Numbered from the stretch's first letter, positions 19,001 through 26,886 are shown. The stretch is 64,000 nt of DNA from Streptomyces sp. AW19M42 (GCA_000470535.1 CBRG010000110.1:1-64000); one strand, 5' to 3'. Translations and numbers: made by a program. Notes: generated by a model not told the origin, from the letters alone.

Positions 19001-19931
19001 GCGTCCTGGCGCCGGGTGAGCCGGCGGCCAGTACGGCGGCGGGGCCGCTGTCGGCCAGTGCCTCGGCCACGGCATGGCGGACGGCCCTCAGGGCCAGGGA
19101 CACGTTGGTGTAGTGCCGGGCGAACGATCCGCTCAGATAGACGTCCTGGCCTGCCGGCAGGAACTGGACACGTGGATCGTCCGATCCGACCGCGGCGGCG
19201 AACTCCTCGGCGCCGTCGGGGAGCCGGGGCGCGTGCGGGCCCCGGCGACGCAGCACCCGCTGACCGTGGTGCACCACGGTCTCGGAGCCGTCGAGTCCGC
19301 GGAGGGTGTCTGCCACGCCTGCGGGCAGTTCGGCCTCGTCGAAGAGGGCCAGCTGGGTGTCGAGCACGACGCCCGCCGCTCCCCCTGCGACGGCCGCGGC
19401 GGCACTCTGCGGCCCGATGCCTCCCGAGGCCCATACGGGAATCCCCAACGTCCCGTCCGCCAGGACTTGTTGGAGAAGGATGAACGTGCTCAGCTCGCCG
19501 ACCCGGCCGCCGTTCTCATGGCCGCGGACCACCAGCCCGTGTGCGCCGGCGCGAGCGGCCCGGTGTGCTTCGGCGAGGTCGGTGACCTCCACCAGGACAC
19601 GGCGGCCGGGGAACTCGTCAGGCCGGCGCGCGGTGTCGGCCAGCAGGACGGTGGCCGCGCCCTCGGGGAGCGCGGCGGCGGTCCCGTCGCCCGGAAGCAG
19701 GCAGCCGGGGCGTATCCGTACGCCGAACGGCGCCCGGGTCCATCGGCTCGTCCGCTCCAGGAGTTCCTGGGCCCTGCGTGCGTCACCCGTGGGCAGTTCC
19801 AGGACGCCGAGTGCGCCCGCCCGAGCTGCGGCGGCGGTGAGCCGGGGCGAAGGGTGATGGAGCGGGTTGACCGCGATGACGAGGTCCGGTGCCGACAGTC
19901 CGCTGCGCGCGTCGGGTATCGGCGTCGGCAT
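13062..19931 (-). CDS. multidomain lipid/polyketide synthase A: NPD-NPD-KS-AT-ACP-KR
   Basis: A 2289-residue megasynthase. Residues 1-620 hold two nitronate-monooxygenase/PfaD-like flavin barrels in tandem: the first with GIPVWASGGIGPQSAAAA, the second with IAQGPMTRVSD, ECGGHVGPRG and LFAGGIHDERS. These are the likely enoylreductase. The KS (about 675-1110) has VDAACASSL (Cys near 860), EAHGTGT and IGSVKSQIGHT. The AT (about 1230-1550) has AGHSYGEL and CAFHSPLL, a malonyl-type motif. An ACP carries DLSVDSIKRAEI near 1738. The ketoreductase (about 2000-2289) has LLAGGARGITAGF, a Ser in LFGSIAAAL and a Tyr in DYATANDAL. The ATG at 19931 is preceded by AGGAG at 7 nt. It is the first gene of the operon. 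No TTA codon was found. Confidence 0.92.
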   Translation of the reverse strand: MPTPIPDARSGLSAPDLVIAVNPLHHPSPRLTAAAARAGALGVLELPTGDARRAQELLERTSRWTRAPFGVRIRPGCLLPGDGTAAALPEGAATVLLADTARRPDEFPGRRVLVEVTDLAEAHRAARAGAHGLVVRGHENGGRVGELSTFILLQQVLADGTLGIPVWASGGIGPQSAAAAVAGGAAGVVLDTQLALFDEAELPAGVADTLRGLDGSETVVHHGQRVLRRRGPHAPRLPDGAEEFAAAVGSDDPRVQFLPAGQDVYLSGSFARHYTNVSLALRAVRHAVAEALADSGPAAVLAAGSPGARTLGTTLPIAQGPMTRVSDQPGFAAAVAAEGGLPFLALALAGAERTRSMLEETRELLGDAPWGVGILGFADDAVKDAQLDVVRELRPSHAIIAGGRPAQAAALEAEGITTFLHVPSPGLLRQFLAAGARRFIFEGAECGGHVGPRGSFPLWQAQTEVLLDFLAKSGSRSAGELTVLFAGGIHDERSAAMAAALAAPLTRAGVGFGVLMGTAYLFTTEAVTAGAIQPLYQRQVIAAQRTDLLETAPGHATRCAHSAITRDFTALKAELSERGVPDREAWEQLERFNVGRLRLASKGIERVGDNLLTVDEDRQADEGMFMAGDVVVLRHATTDVAALHASVTEGAGHRLRERVRSLGPGTAGREPAPAPLRIAVVGMAGMFPGATDLSEFWANVLSGKDCVTEVPTQRWDPELYYAPDGDGERTPSRWGGFLPEIPFDPLVYGIPPASLPSIEPVQLLALEAARRTLVDAGYDAPGTDHRRTSVIFGAEAGSDLSSATTLRTVLPAYTGSVPPGLDEQLPKLTEDSFPGMLANVIAGRIANRLDLGGANYTVDAACASSLTAVDAACKELVTGTSDLVLCGGADLHNGINDFLLFSSVHALSPTGRSATFDTHADGIALGEGVGCVALKRLADAERDGDRIYAVIDGVGSASDGRALGLTAPRPEGQRAALERAYATAGISPAEVGLIEAHGTGTVVGDRTELATITEFFTESGAQPGSCTIGSVKSQIGHTKCAAGMAGLIKTAYALHHGIKPPTLHLSEPNPAWEQEASPFAFHTEARPWASEPAERIAGVSAFGFGGTNFHVVLRAHDQAPASHARDSWPAELFVFRGKDEESAARTARRLLDLLERGGTWRLRDYARHAALRADRAALNEEPVRFAVVADSLDTLPGLLKRAVDGEHSPGEGLYSAVPEQEGLYDTGTAPGDALAFLFPGQGSQRPGMLADLFVAFPELHRYLHLGREWAGALYPPAAFDEDTKAAQLAGITDTTVAQPALGMVELAVADLFGSLGVRPAMAAGHSYGELAALGAAGVFAPEELLAASAARAAAIMGAVTDGDPGSMAAVNAGAEQIQEVLRSAGSLGDVVAANLNSASQTVVSGPTESVLAACTALREAGHSAKPLQVACAFHSPLLSGAAESFAGHLSQVTPRPPAFDVWANRTAGRYPATPEGIRESLAAQIEAPVRFAEQIEAMYEAGARVFAEVGPGQVLSRLVDAVLGDRPHRTVPVATGHRDGLRALLDALARLAVLGVDVRVARLVQGRDTVDPETADAARAPGWTVDGHLLRRADGTIAPGAFHPARRITESIVSEHHQNTGPLSGPDALIAEFLRSSREMVAAQRDVLLRYLGGPDGYEAAPSPVHLAPAYTGTVAYDPPQLPVAAPAGPSVPAAATTAPVRDGAYVLDTVLGVVADRTGYPVDMIEPDLDLEADLSVDSIKRAEIAGELATRLGLPTNTPEGLDQLSSARTAAALTGLLVTALGGGEPDPGADARSAVSAPVPVAPEAVEPEIVAPVRLEFTKEALPGVTGSVPAGTRVLLLGGGASAEATADRLRAIGAEPVITDDVPDDVPATVLYLGALDADTPPLPDALALFQKVLAASPTRLIAVERRTVGAVSGLRGFFRTIVREYPECAATLLEVAETADAEAVAAALLVEAAAEDREPVVLTDGATRWGLRLTPVGLGALADTGAGPAGDGVSEAQALGLDGEAVVLLAGGARGITAGFARTLAAASRCRLILMGRTPVPAKAEDPQTASAQGRDALRRALLATGLTQPAEIERRLNALLAAREVRDTLRDLRELGSEAHYHCVDVLDTEAVSSLVKGVHAEYGRLDGVVCAAGVIEDKLIAEKTAESFARVFSVKVGGAEALLDAVDATPAGPHFAVLFGSIAAALGNRGQCDYATANDALEELGRRWSRPGRRGLTVHWGPWAAQETGGGMVTPELMRSYAARGIKLIDPAEGPLSLLRELAWGLPETHATVYTASGW

Positions 19932-20504
19932 GAAGTCTCCTCATAAAAGGGGGAGTTGGTCGGCCGTAGTTAACTGGGCGAGACTCAAAGGAGTCAACTC
20001 GTCGCGATGTGTCACCGGCTTCGCGGTGTCTACGCGCGTTACGCTGGCGAGGCGGCCAAAGGCCTTCATGGTGGAGCAAGCGGACTTTCTCGCACCCGGG
20101 TGCATGTTCTGTCATGCACAAGTCATACGCAAGTTATGCCAGTGACACGTGTGTGCTGGCCGGTGCGCGATGCGAGTGGTATTCGATGTGTCGGAGAACA
20201 CACCGTGCGGAGCCGGGTGTGCGCCAGCTTTGGCCCTTTCCGTCACGGAGCGTGGCCAGGGCGCCGGAGTGCCAAACACCTCCCGGGTCGGCGGTCTCCC
20301 GGCGTACGAGAAGGGCCGGTATGGTCGGCGAAAACCAGCCAGAACGTTGCCGGTTACTGCCTGGCCATGGCGTTCGCCACGGCCCATGACACCGCGGCCC
20401 GCCTCCGACGGACGGCCCGGACCGGGCCCGTGTCCTCCCGCCGGACCGCACGGGTGCGGCCCGGCGCCGTCCCGCACCCGGCCCCGGTCACGGACAATGG
20501 ACGG
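19932..20504. promoter_or_regulatory. 573-bp divergent control region between pksA and the AfsR-like regulator
   Basis: Must carry the promoters of both divergent units. It is less GC-rich than the flanking genes between 20080 and 20200. It contains a perfect inverted repeat GTGCATG (20100-20106) and CATGCAC (20113-20119) with a 6-nt spacer, and a shorter one GACTC-AAAG-GAGTC at 19982-19995. No clean promoter boxes could be chosen. Frames crossing it have no protein-family signature. Confidence 0.5.
20100..20119. promoter_or_regulatory. candidate operator, 7-bp inverted repeat
   Basis: GTGCATG and CATGCAC separated by TTCTGT lie in the middle of the control region, about 170 bp before the pksA start and 385 bp before the regulator start. 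The symmetry suits a dimeric repressor or activator. The binding protein is unknown. Confidence 0.4.
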
Positions 20505-23500
20505 GTGCGCTACAGCATCCTCGGTACCATGCAGGCACTTCGCGACGACGGCACGCCCGTCGCCATCGGCGGGGCGCGGCTGCGCGCCCTGCTCACCGTC
20601 CTCGCGCTGCGGGCCGGCCGGACCGTCCCGGCCTCCGTGCTCGTCGACGAGGTGTGGGGCGGGGACCCGCCGGCGGACGCGCCCGGGGCCCTCCAGGCAC
20701 TCGTGGGCCGGCTCCGCCGGGCGCTCGGCCACGAGGTGATCGCCTCGGCGGAGGGCGGCTACCGGCTGGCCGTCGAACCGGACACGGTCGACCTGTACCG
20801 GTTCGAACGGCTCGTGGGGGATGGGGCGCGGGCCCTGGCGGAGGGCGATCCGGCGAAGGCCGTGAGCGTCCTGGACGACGCGCTCGGACTGTGGCGCGGA
20901 CCGGTCCTCGCCGATCTGCCCGACCGGCGCGCCGACGAGGTCCGCTGGACGGCCCGGCGGCTCGACGCCCGCCGCACGCGCCTCACCGCCGCGCTCGCTC
21001 TCGGCCGGGCCGAGGAGACGCTGCCGGAACTCGCCGCGCTCTGTGGCGAGCACCCCCTCGACGAACCGCTCCAGGCGCTGCGGCTGCGGGCCCTGCGCGA
21101 TGCCGGACGCACGGCCCAGGCGTTGGCCGCGTACGACGAGGTGCGCACCGTGCTCGCCGACCGGCTCGGAGCCGACCCGGGCGCCGAACTGAGCTCACTG
21201 CACGCCGAGTTGCTCCACCAGGATTCGGCGCGTCCGGTCGTGCGGGCGACCCCGGCAGGTCTGCCGGGACGCTCCGGCCCCCTGGTCCCCGCCGCCCTGC
21301 CCGGCAACCTCAGGGTTCGGCTCACCAGCTTCGTCGGACGTGAGAGAGACATCGACGCCCTGCGCGGCGACCTCTCCAGGGCCCGGCTGGTCACGCTCCT
21401 GGGCCCCGGCGGCGCGGGCAAGACCCGGCTCTCCCAGGAGGCCGCGGAATCCGTCGGTCCCGCAGTCTGGCCGGACGGCGTCTGGATGGCCGAGCTCGCG
21501 CCGGTCGACGACCCGGAATCGGTACCGGAGGCCGTCCTCACCGCGCTCGGCGGCCGCGAGACCGTGCTGCGCGGCGCGGGCGCGGAAGAGCTCCGGGCCG
21601 TCGAACGCGGCGGCGGAGCCGAACCGCTCGCCCGGCTCACGGAGCACCTCTCCGGACGCCGCATGCTGCTGCTCCTGGACAACTGCGAGCACGTCATCGA
21701 GGCCGCCGCCGCCCTCGCCGACCACCTGCTGGCCCGTTGCCCCGAGCTCACCGTGCTCGCGACCAGCCGTGAGCCCCTCGGTGTGCCGGGCGAGTTCGTC
21801 CGGCCCGTCGACCCGCTGCCCGGCCCGATGGCGCTGCGCCTGTTCGCGGACCGCGGCGCCGCCGCGCTCTCCGGCTTCCGGATCGACGCGGACGAGCGGA
21901 CGGCCACCGCCTGCGCCGAGATCTGCCACCGCCTCGACGGGCTGCCGCTCGCCATCGAGCTGGCCGCCGCCCGGCTCCGGATGCTCGCGCCGCGCCAGAT
22001 CGCCGACCGGCTCGATGACCGCTTCCGGCTGCTCATCGGCGGCAGTCGCACCGTACTGCCGCGCCAACAGACCCTGCGGGCCGTCGTCGACTGGTCCTGG
22101 GACCTCCTGGACGAGGACGAACGCACCGCCCTGCGCCGGCTGTCGGTCTTCTCCGGCGGCTGGACCCTGGCCGCCGCCGAGGCCGTCTGCGCCGACCGGC
22201 CGGACGACGCGCACGATGTCGCCGCGGTACTCGGCTCGCTGGTCGACAAGTCGCTCGTCGTCGCCGCACCCGCCGTTGACGGCCGGATGCGCTACCGCCT
22301 CCTGGAGACCGTCGGTGAGTACGCCGCCGAACGGCTCGACGAGGCGGCGGAGCGGGACACCGTGGAGCGGCAGCACCTGGTGTTCTTCCGGGAGCTGGCC
22401 CGTACCACCGACCCCGGGCTCCGCGGCGCCGGGCAGGTCGCCGCGATCGAACAGTTCCAGAGCGAGTACGAGAACCTGCGCTCCGCCCTGCGGCACGCCG
22501 TCGCCGCACGGGACGAGCAGGAGTCGCTCTGCATGGTGCTCTCGCTCTCCTGGTACTGGCACATACGCGATCTGAGCAGCGACGCCCTGCACTGGGCCGA
22601 CGCCGCCGCGGCACTCGGTCCCGATCCGTTCGCCCCGCCCGGCAGCCCCGCGCCCTCCCTGCACGAACGCTGTATCGACGCGCCCCCGCCGATGAGCCCC
22701 GAGCTGCTCCAGGAGGCGCGGCGCCAGGTGGCGCTGGTCCGGATGGTCAGCTCGGACAACGGCATGGACGAGTGGACGAGCGTCGACAGCATGGCGCGGC
22801 TGCGCGCGATCGCGCACACCTACCGGGCGGGTCAGCCGCAGACCTGCCGCTTCCCGGCCTCGCTCTGGTTCTTCGCGGTCCTGGTCACCGGGGACATGAG
22901 CGCGCTGCGTGAACTGCTGGAGGAGACGGTCCGGGCCGCGCGGGGCTTCGGCTACGAGTGGGAGCTGGCCTCGGCGCTCCAGATGCGCGCCAACGTGCTG
23001 GCCAACCGGCTCGACTGGGCGGGCGAGGCTCGCGCGGACGCCGACGAGAGCCTGGAGATCTTCCTCCGGCTCGGGGACGACTGGGGTGTCGCGGAGGCGC
23101 TCTCCTCGCGGGGCGAGGCCAACGAGAAGCGGGGCGAATACGGCCGCGCGGCCGAGGACTACCTGGCCGCGGTCGGCTACGCGCAGAAGATCGGCGCACG
23201 GGCCCAGGTGTCGGTGCTCCGCACCCGGTACGCCTCCGCCCTGACCGAGCTGGGCCGCGGCCCGGAGGGCGAGGTCGTCCTGCGGGAGGTGCTCGAAGAG
23301 ACGTGGCACGTGGGGCACGGGGCGAAGTCCTTCGCCCGGCTCTTCCTGGCCAAGTGGCTGGGGCGGTCCGGCCGTACCGGCGAGGCCCGCGTGCACCTGG
23401 GCGCCCTGCGCGAGGAGTTCACGCCGGAGACCGAGGCGGTCTTCCACGGTTTCGTGGTGGGCGCCGTGGCCTGGCTGGACAACATCGAGGGGCTGTACGC

Positions 23501-23846
23501 GGACGCCCTGGACCGGAGCCGGCAGGCGCTGAAACGGTCCGACGACCCGCTGACGCAGATGGTGGCGCCGCACATGGCCGCGACCCACCTGGTCACCGCC
23601 GCGCGGGCGTTGGGCGGCCTCGGCGGGGAGCGCGGGGCGGTCCTGGCGGTGCGGCTGCTGGCCGCCTGCCGGGAGCTGCTGCCGGGCGGGCACGTGCCGA
23701 CGTCGATGGAGCGGGAGAACTACGAGGCGGCCGAGGAACTGGTCCGGGCCGCTCTCGGGGACACCGCCTTCGAGGCCGCGTACGCCGAGAGCGGCGGCCT
23801 CTCCGTGAAGGAGGCCACCGCTCTCGTCGAGGCGTACCGGAACTGA
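20505..23846 (+). CDS. AfsR/SARP-like transcriptional regulator (BTAD, NB-ARC, TPR-like)
   Basis: An 1113-residue cytoplasmic regulator. Residues 1-95 form an OmpR-type winged-helix DNA-binding domain (ILGTMQALRDDGTPVAIGG, then LRALLTVLALRAGRTV). Residues 100-245 are the bacterial transcriptional activation domain (DLYRFERLV, then helical repeats). An NB-ARC ATPase starts near 285 with FVGRERDID, Walker A GPGGAGKTRL near 300 and LLLLDNCEHV. The rest (about 620-1113) is alpha-helical and TPR-like. The GTG at 20505 opens the conserved winged helix; the longer upstream frame has no homology. It is divergent from the lipid operon and may control it. As I recall, however, a similar regulator sits beside drrAB/panB in S. 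coelicolor without this operon, so it may belong to the older neighbourhood. Confidence 0.88.
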   Translation: MRYSILGTMQALRDDGTPVAIGGARLRALLTVLALRAGRTVPASVLVDEVWGGDPPADAPGALQALVGRLRRALGHEVIASAEGGYRLAVEPDTVDLYRFERLVGDGARALAEGDPAKAVSVLDDALGLWRGPVLADLPDRRADEVRWTARRLDARRTRLTAALALGRAEETLPELAALCGEHPLDEPLQALRLRALRDAGRTAQALAAYDEVRTVLADRLGADPGAELSSLHAELLHQDSARPVVRATPAGLPGRSGPLVPAALPGNLRVRLTSFVGRERDIDALRGDLSRARLVTLLGPGGAGKTRLSQEAAESVGPAVWPDGVWMAELAPVDDPESVPEAVLTALGGRETVLRGAGAEELRAVERGGGAEPLARLTEHLSGRRMLLLLDNCEHVIEAAAALADHLLARCPELTVLATSREPLGVPGEFVRPVDPLPGPMALRLFADRGAAALSGFRIDADERTATACAEICHRLDGLPLAIELAAARLRMLAPRQIADRLDDRFRLLIGGSRTVLPRQQTLRAVVDWSWDLLDEDERTALRRLSVFSGGWTLAAAEAVCADRPDDAHDVAAVLGSLVDKSLVVAAPAVDGRMRYRLLETVGEYAAERLDEAAERDTVERQHLVFFRELARTTDPGLRGAGQVAAIEQFQSEYENLRSALRHAVAARDEQESLCMVLSLSWYWHIRDLSSDALHWADAAAALGPDPFAPPGSPAPSLHERCIDAPPPMSPELLQEARRQVALVRMVSSDNGMDEWTSVDSMARLRAIAHTYRAGQPQTCRFPASLWFFAVLVTGDMSALRELLEETVRAARGFGYEWELASALQMRANVLANRLDWAGEARADADESLEIFLRLGDDWGVAEALSSRGEANEKRGEYGRAAEDYLAAVGYAQKIGARAQVSVLRTRYASALTELGRGPEGEVVLREVLEETWHVGHGAKSFARLFLAKWLGRSGRTGEARVHLGALREEFTPETEAVFHGFVVGAVAWLDNIEGLYADALDRSRQALKRSDDPLTQMVAPHMAATHLVTAARALGGLGGERGAVLAVRLLAACRELLPGGHVPTSMERENYEAAEELVRAALGDTAFEAAYAESGGLSVKEATALVEAYRN

Positions 23847-23863
23847 ACCCCGCCCGTCGGGGT
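23847..23863. terminator. short bidirectional hairpin
   Basis: ACCCCG (23847-23852) and CGGGGT (23858-23863) pair around a 5-nt loop in the 16-bp gap between the regulator stop and the convergent permease stop, overlapping the latter. Confidence 0.55.
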
Positions 23864-24720
23864 CAGGACTTCTTGCGGAACTTGGACACCGCGATCGGGG
23901 CCATCACCGCGGTGATGGCCACGGTCCAGCCGAGCGTCAGCCAGACCGAGTGGCCGAGCGGGCCGCCCATCATCAGACCGCGGGCCGAGTCGGCCAGGTT
24001 GGACAGCGGGTTGTAGTCGGTGAACGCCTGGAGCCAGCCGGGCATCGTCTGCGGCGGGGCGAATATGGAGGAGCCGAACTGGAGCGGCATCATGACGAGC
24101 ATCCCCATTCCCTGGACGGCCTGGGTCGTCTTCAGGCTCAGTCCGAGCAGGATGAAGATCCACATGATGGCGGCGCCGAACGCGGCCGCCAGGCCGATGG
24201 CGCCGATCAGCCCCAGCACCGAGCCGTGCAGCTGCATGCCGAGCGCGAAGCCCATGCCCAGCAGGATCAGCGTGGCGACCATCATCCGGCCGAGCTCGAC
24301 CACGATCTTGGCGATGAGCACGGACGAGCGGGCGATCGGCATGGTGCGGAACCGGTCCATGACCCCCTTGCGGAAGTCGTCGTTGACACCGCTGCCGACG
24401 GCCATGGCGATGTTCATGCCCATCATCGCCATCAGGCCGGGGATCAGGTAGTTCAGGTACTCCTGGCGGCCGCCGCCCATGCTGCCGCCGACGGAACCGC
24501 CGAAGACGTACACGAACAGCAGCACGAAGATCACCGGCATCAGGAGCGCGTCGAACATCGACTCCGGATCCTTCTTGATCTGGAGCAGATTGCGCCGCAC
24601 CAGCGCACCGATGTGCCGCAGGTTGTTCCGCAGCCCTATCCCGCCCTCGTCGTGGACCGGAGTGGCCGGGGCGGCGGACGTCGTGCCGGTGGGGGTGGGC
24701 GTCAGAGTCGTCGTGCTCAT
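23863..24720 (-). CDS. ABC-2 type exporter permease (DrrB-like)
   Basis: A 285-residue permease with a 40-residue Thr/Ala/Pro-rich cytoplasmic start and six predicted helices. The first is MPVIFVLLFVYVFGGSV; the segment YNPLSNLADSARGLMMGG before the last helix is typical of DrrB/ABC-2 permeases such as the doxorubicin exporter subunit. It overlaps the upstream ATPase gene by 4 nt (ATGA), so the pair forms one exporter. The N-terminal segment LVRRNLLQIKKDPESMFDALL is the usual cytoplasmic coupling helix. The substrate cannot be inferred; drug or lipid export is the family role. Confidence 0.9.
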   Translation of the reverse strand: MSTTTLTPTPTGTTSAAPATPVHDEGGIGLRNNLRHIGALVRRNLLQIKKDPESMFDALLMPVIFVLLFVYVFGGSVGGSMGGGRQEYLNYLIPGLMAMMGMNIAMAVGSGVNDDFRKGVMDRFRTMPIARSSVLIAKIVVELGRMMVATLILLGMGFALGMQLHGSVLGLIGAIGLAAAFGAAIMWIFILLGLSLKTTQAVQGMGMLVMMPLQFGSSIFAPPQTMPGWLQAFTDYNPLSNLADSARGLMMGGPLGHSVWLTLGWTVAITAVMAPIAVSKFRKKS

Positions 24721-25733
24721 GCCGCGACCTCCTGAGGAATCGTCTCGGTCTCGGTGACGGTGGCCTTGCCGCCGGTGATGGCGAGGAACACCTCGTCCAG
24801 GCTGGGCAGCGCGGTGGCGACGTGCGCCAGCGAGAAGCCCCGGGTGCCGAGCAGGCCGATCACGGCGGTCAGCTGCTCGTCGCTGAGGATCGGTACGTAC
24901 AGCAGCCCCTCGTCCGGGACGGCCTGCGCGCCCGCGACGCCGTCGAGACCGGCCTCGCGCAGGGCGTGCGCCATCGCGGCCAGTTCGGCCGGGTCCGAGG
25001 GGCGGATCTGCAGGGTGCGGCCGCCGACCTTGGCCTTCAGCTCGTCGACACCGCCACGGGCGATGATCTTCCCCTGGTCGATGACGGTCAGCTCGCTGGC
25101 GAGCTGTTCGGCCTCTTCCATGTACTGGGTGGTGAGCAGGACGGTCGCCCCCTCCGCGACCATCCTCTGCACCTCGTCCCAGACCTCGTTGCGGGTACGG
25201 GGGTCGAGCCCGGTCGTCGGCTCGTCCAGGTACAGCACGGCCGGGCTGCCGATCATGGACGCGGCCAGGTCCAACCGGCGCCGCATACCGCCGGAGTAGT
25301 CCATGGCGGCCTTCTTCGCCGCGTCGGTGAGCGAGAAGCGCTCCAGCAGCTCGTCGGCGCGCGACCGGGCCTTCTTGCGCGGCAGGTCGAGCAGCCGCCC
25401 GATCATGTAGAGGTTCTCCCAGCCGGAGAGCTTCTCGTCGACCGAGGCGTACTGACCGGTCAGGCCGATGGTGCGGCGCAGCGCGCGGGGCTGCTTCACC
25501 ACGTCGTAGCCGGCCACGACCGCGTGTCCGGCGTCGGGCAGGATCAGGGTGGACAGGCAGCGTACGAGAGTGGTCTTGCCGGCGCCGTTGGGGCCGAGTA
25601 CTCCGAGGACGGTGCCCTCGCGTACGTCGAGGTCCACGCCGTCCAGAGCCTTGGTCGAGCCGTAGTGCTTGACCAGCCCCCGTACCTCGACGGCGTTTCC
25701 GCCGCTCCTGGGGTTCTTGTCGATTCGCGTCAT
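24717..25733 (-). CDS. ABC exporter ATP-binding protein (DrrA-like)
   Basis: A 338-residue ATPase powering the adjacent permease. Walker A is GPNGAGKTT, the signature is YSGGMRRRLDL, Walker B is VLYLDEPTTGLDP and the switch segment is LLTTQYMEEAEQL. These are DrrA-family variants, with an extra C-terminal domain of about 100 residues, as in daunorubicin-resistance ATPases. The ATG at 25733 (MTRIDKNPRSGG) is taken as the start; an in-frame GTG at 25757 is possible but lies very close to an upstream hairpin. No strong ribosome binding site supports either. It is translationally coupled to the permease through an ATGA overlap. Confidence 0.9.
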   Translation of the reverse strand: MTRIDKNPRSGGNAVEVRGLVKHYGSTKALDGVDLDVREGTVLGVLGPNGAGKTTLVRCLSTLILPDAGHAVVAGYDVVKQPRALRRTIGLTGQYASVDEKLSGWENLYMIGRLLDLPRKKARSRADELLERFSLTDAAKKAAMDYSGGMRRRLDLAASMIGSPAVLYLDEPTTGLDPRTRNEVWDEVQRMVAEGATVLLTTQYMEEAEQLASELTVIDQGKIIARGGVDELKAKVGGRTLQIRPSDPAELAAMAHALREAGLDGVAGAQAVPDEGLLYVPILSDEQLTAVIGLLGTRGFSLAHVATALPSLDEVFLAITGGKATVTETETIPQEVAA

Positions 25734-25751
25734 GTCCACTATCAGAGCAGC

Positions 25752-25822
25752 CGCCACCGACAGGCCGCCGACAAGCGGCCGACAGCCCGCCGATGGGGGA
25801 AGTCGGCGGGCTGTCGGTGGCG
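25752..25822. terminator. nested inverted repeats ending the panB transcript
   Basis: A perfect 15-bp stem (25779-25793 with 25803-25817, 9-nt loop) lies 38 nt after the panB stop on the minus strand. An alternative 12-bp pairing, CGCCACCGACAG (25752-25763) with 25811-25822, shares its right arm. The two pairings exclude each other. The position just before the drrA start means the drrAB promoter must overlap this structure. Confidence 0.75.
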
Positions 25823-25854
25823 CCGGAAGTGGTCGTCCGGCCCGTGGGGTCCGG

Positions 25855-26742
25855 TCAGTGGAAGGTGTGCTCCGGCGCCGGGAAGGTGCCGCCGACGACC
25901 TCGTCCGCGTACGCCTTGGCGGCGTCCCCGAGGATCTGGCGCAGGTCGGCGTACTGCTTGGTGAAGCGCGGCACCTTGCCTCCGGTCAGCCCGACCATGT
26001 CGGTGTAGACCAGCACCTGGGCGTCGGTGTCCGGACCGGCGCCGATGCCGACGGTCGGGATGTGCAGGGTGCGGGTGACCTCGGCGGCCAGTTCGGCCGG
26101 TACGAGCTCCAGGACGACGGCGAACGCGCCGGCGTCCTGCACGGCCTTGGCGTCGCGCAGCATCTGCTGGGCGGCCTCCTCGCCGCGGCCCTGCACCCGG
26201 TAGCCCATCGCGTTGACGGACTGCGGGGTCAGGCCGATGTGGGCCATCACCGGGATGCCGGCGTCGACCAGGAGCTTGATCTGCTCGTGGCTGCGCTCGC
26301 CGCCCTCCAGCTTGACCGCACCGACCCCGGACTCCTTGATCAGCCGGGTGGCGTTGCGCAGGGCCTGGACAGGGCCTTCCTGGTAGGCCCCGAAGGGCAG
26401 GTCGGCGACGACGAGGGCGCGCTTGGTGCCCCGGACGACGGCGGCGGACAGAATGGCGATCTCGTCCATCGTGACGGGCACGGTGGTCTCGTAGCCGAGG
26501 TGACAGTTGCCCATCGAGTCGCCGACGAGCATGACCGGGATGCCGGCCTCGTCGAAGACGGACGCGGTCATCGCGTCATAGGCGGTGAGCATGGGCCACT
26601 TCTCGCCGCGCTCGGTGGCGGCGGCGATGTCGTGGACGGTGACGCGGCGGTTGCTCTTTCCTCCGTACAGCGCCTTGCTGCTGTCGGCGGGGGCTCCCGC
26701 GGTGGGTGTGGCGGACTGGTTGTGCGCAGCCTGAAGCGACAT
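25855..26742 (-). CDS. panB: 3-methyl-2-oxobutanoate hydroxymethyltransferase (pantothenate synthesis)
   Basis: A 295-residue cytoplasmic enzyme that transfers a hydroxymethyl group from methylene-tetrahydrofolate to alpha-ketoisovalerate, giving ketopantoate, the first step to pantothenate and CoA. Family motifs are [28 protein letters not shown] (metal-binding Asp), [30 protein letters not shown] and [19 protein letters not shown]. The Asn/Ala-rich first 35 residues are longer than in E. coli PanB, as is common in actinomycetes. The ATG at 26742 has GGAG 9 nt upstream; an in-frame ATG at 26763 is an alternative. It is divergent from the MFS/TetR pair. Confidence 0.96.
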   Translation of the reverse strand: MSLQAAHNQSATPTAGAPADSSKALYGGKSNRRVTVHDIAAATERGEKWPMLTAYDAMTASVFDEAGIPVMLVGDSMGNCHLGYETTVPVTMDEIAILSAAVVRGTKRALVVADLPFGAYQEGPVQALRNATRLIKESGVGAVKLEGGERSHEQIKLLVDAGIPVMAHIGLTPQSVNAMGYRVQGRGEEAAQQMLRDAKAVQDAGAFAVVLELVPAELAAEVTRTLHIPTVGIGAGPDTDAQVLVYTDMVGLTGGKVPRFTKQYADLRQILGDAAKAYADEVVGGTFPAPEHTFH

Positions 26743-26886
26743 TGCCAACGGCTCCTTCGTCATCTCGAGGCGCCCTGACGGCGTCCCCGGATCCCTTCCA
26801 TGGTGGCATCCCGGAGCCGGTCACGGGAAGTGGGCCCGCGCATCGGCCTGGCACCGGGTGCCGTATCGCCCGGTAAAGACTTTCCA

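Noticed and set aside
20007-20504. Upstream extension of the AfsR-like regulator by 166 codons
   Set aside because: The extension has no homology or helix pattern, while the winged helix begins right at the GTG at 20505.
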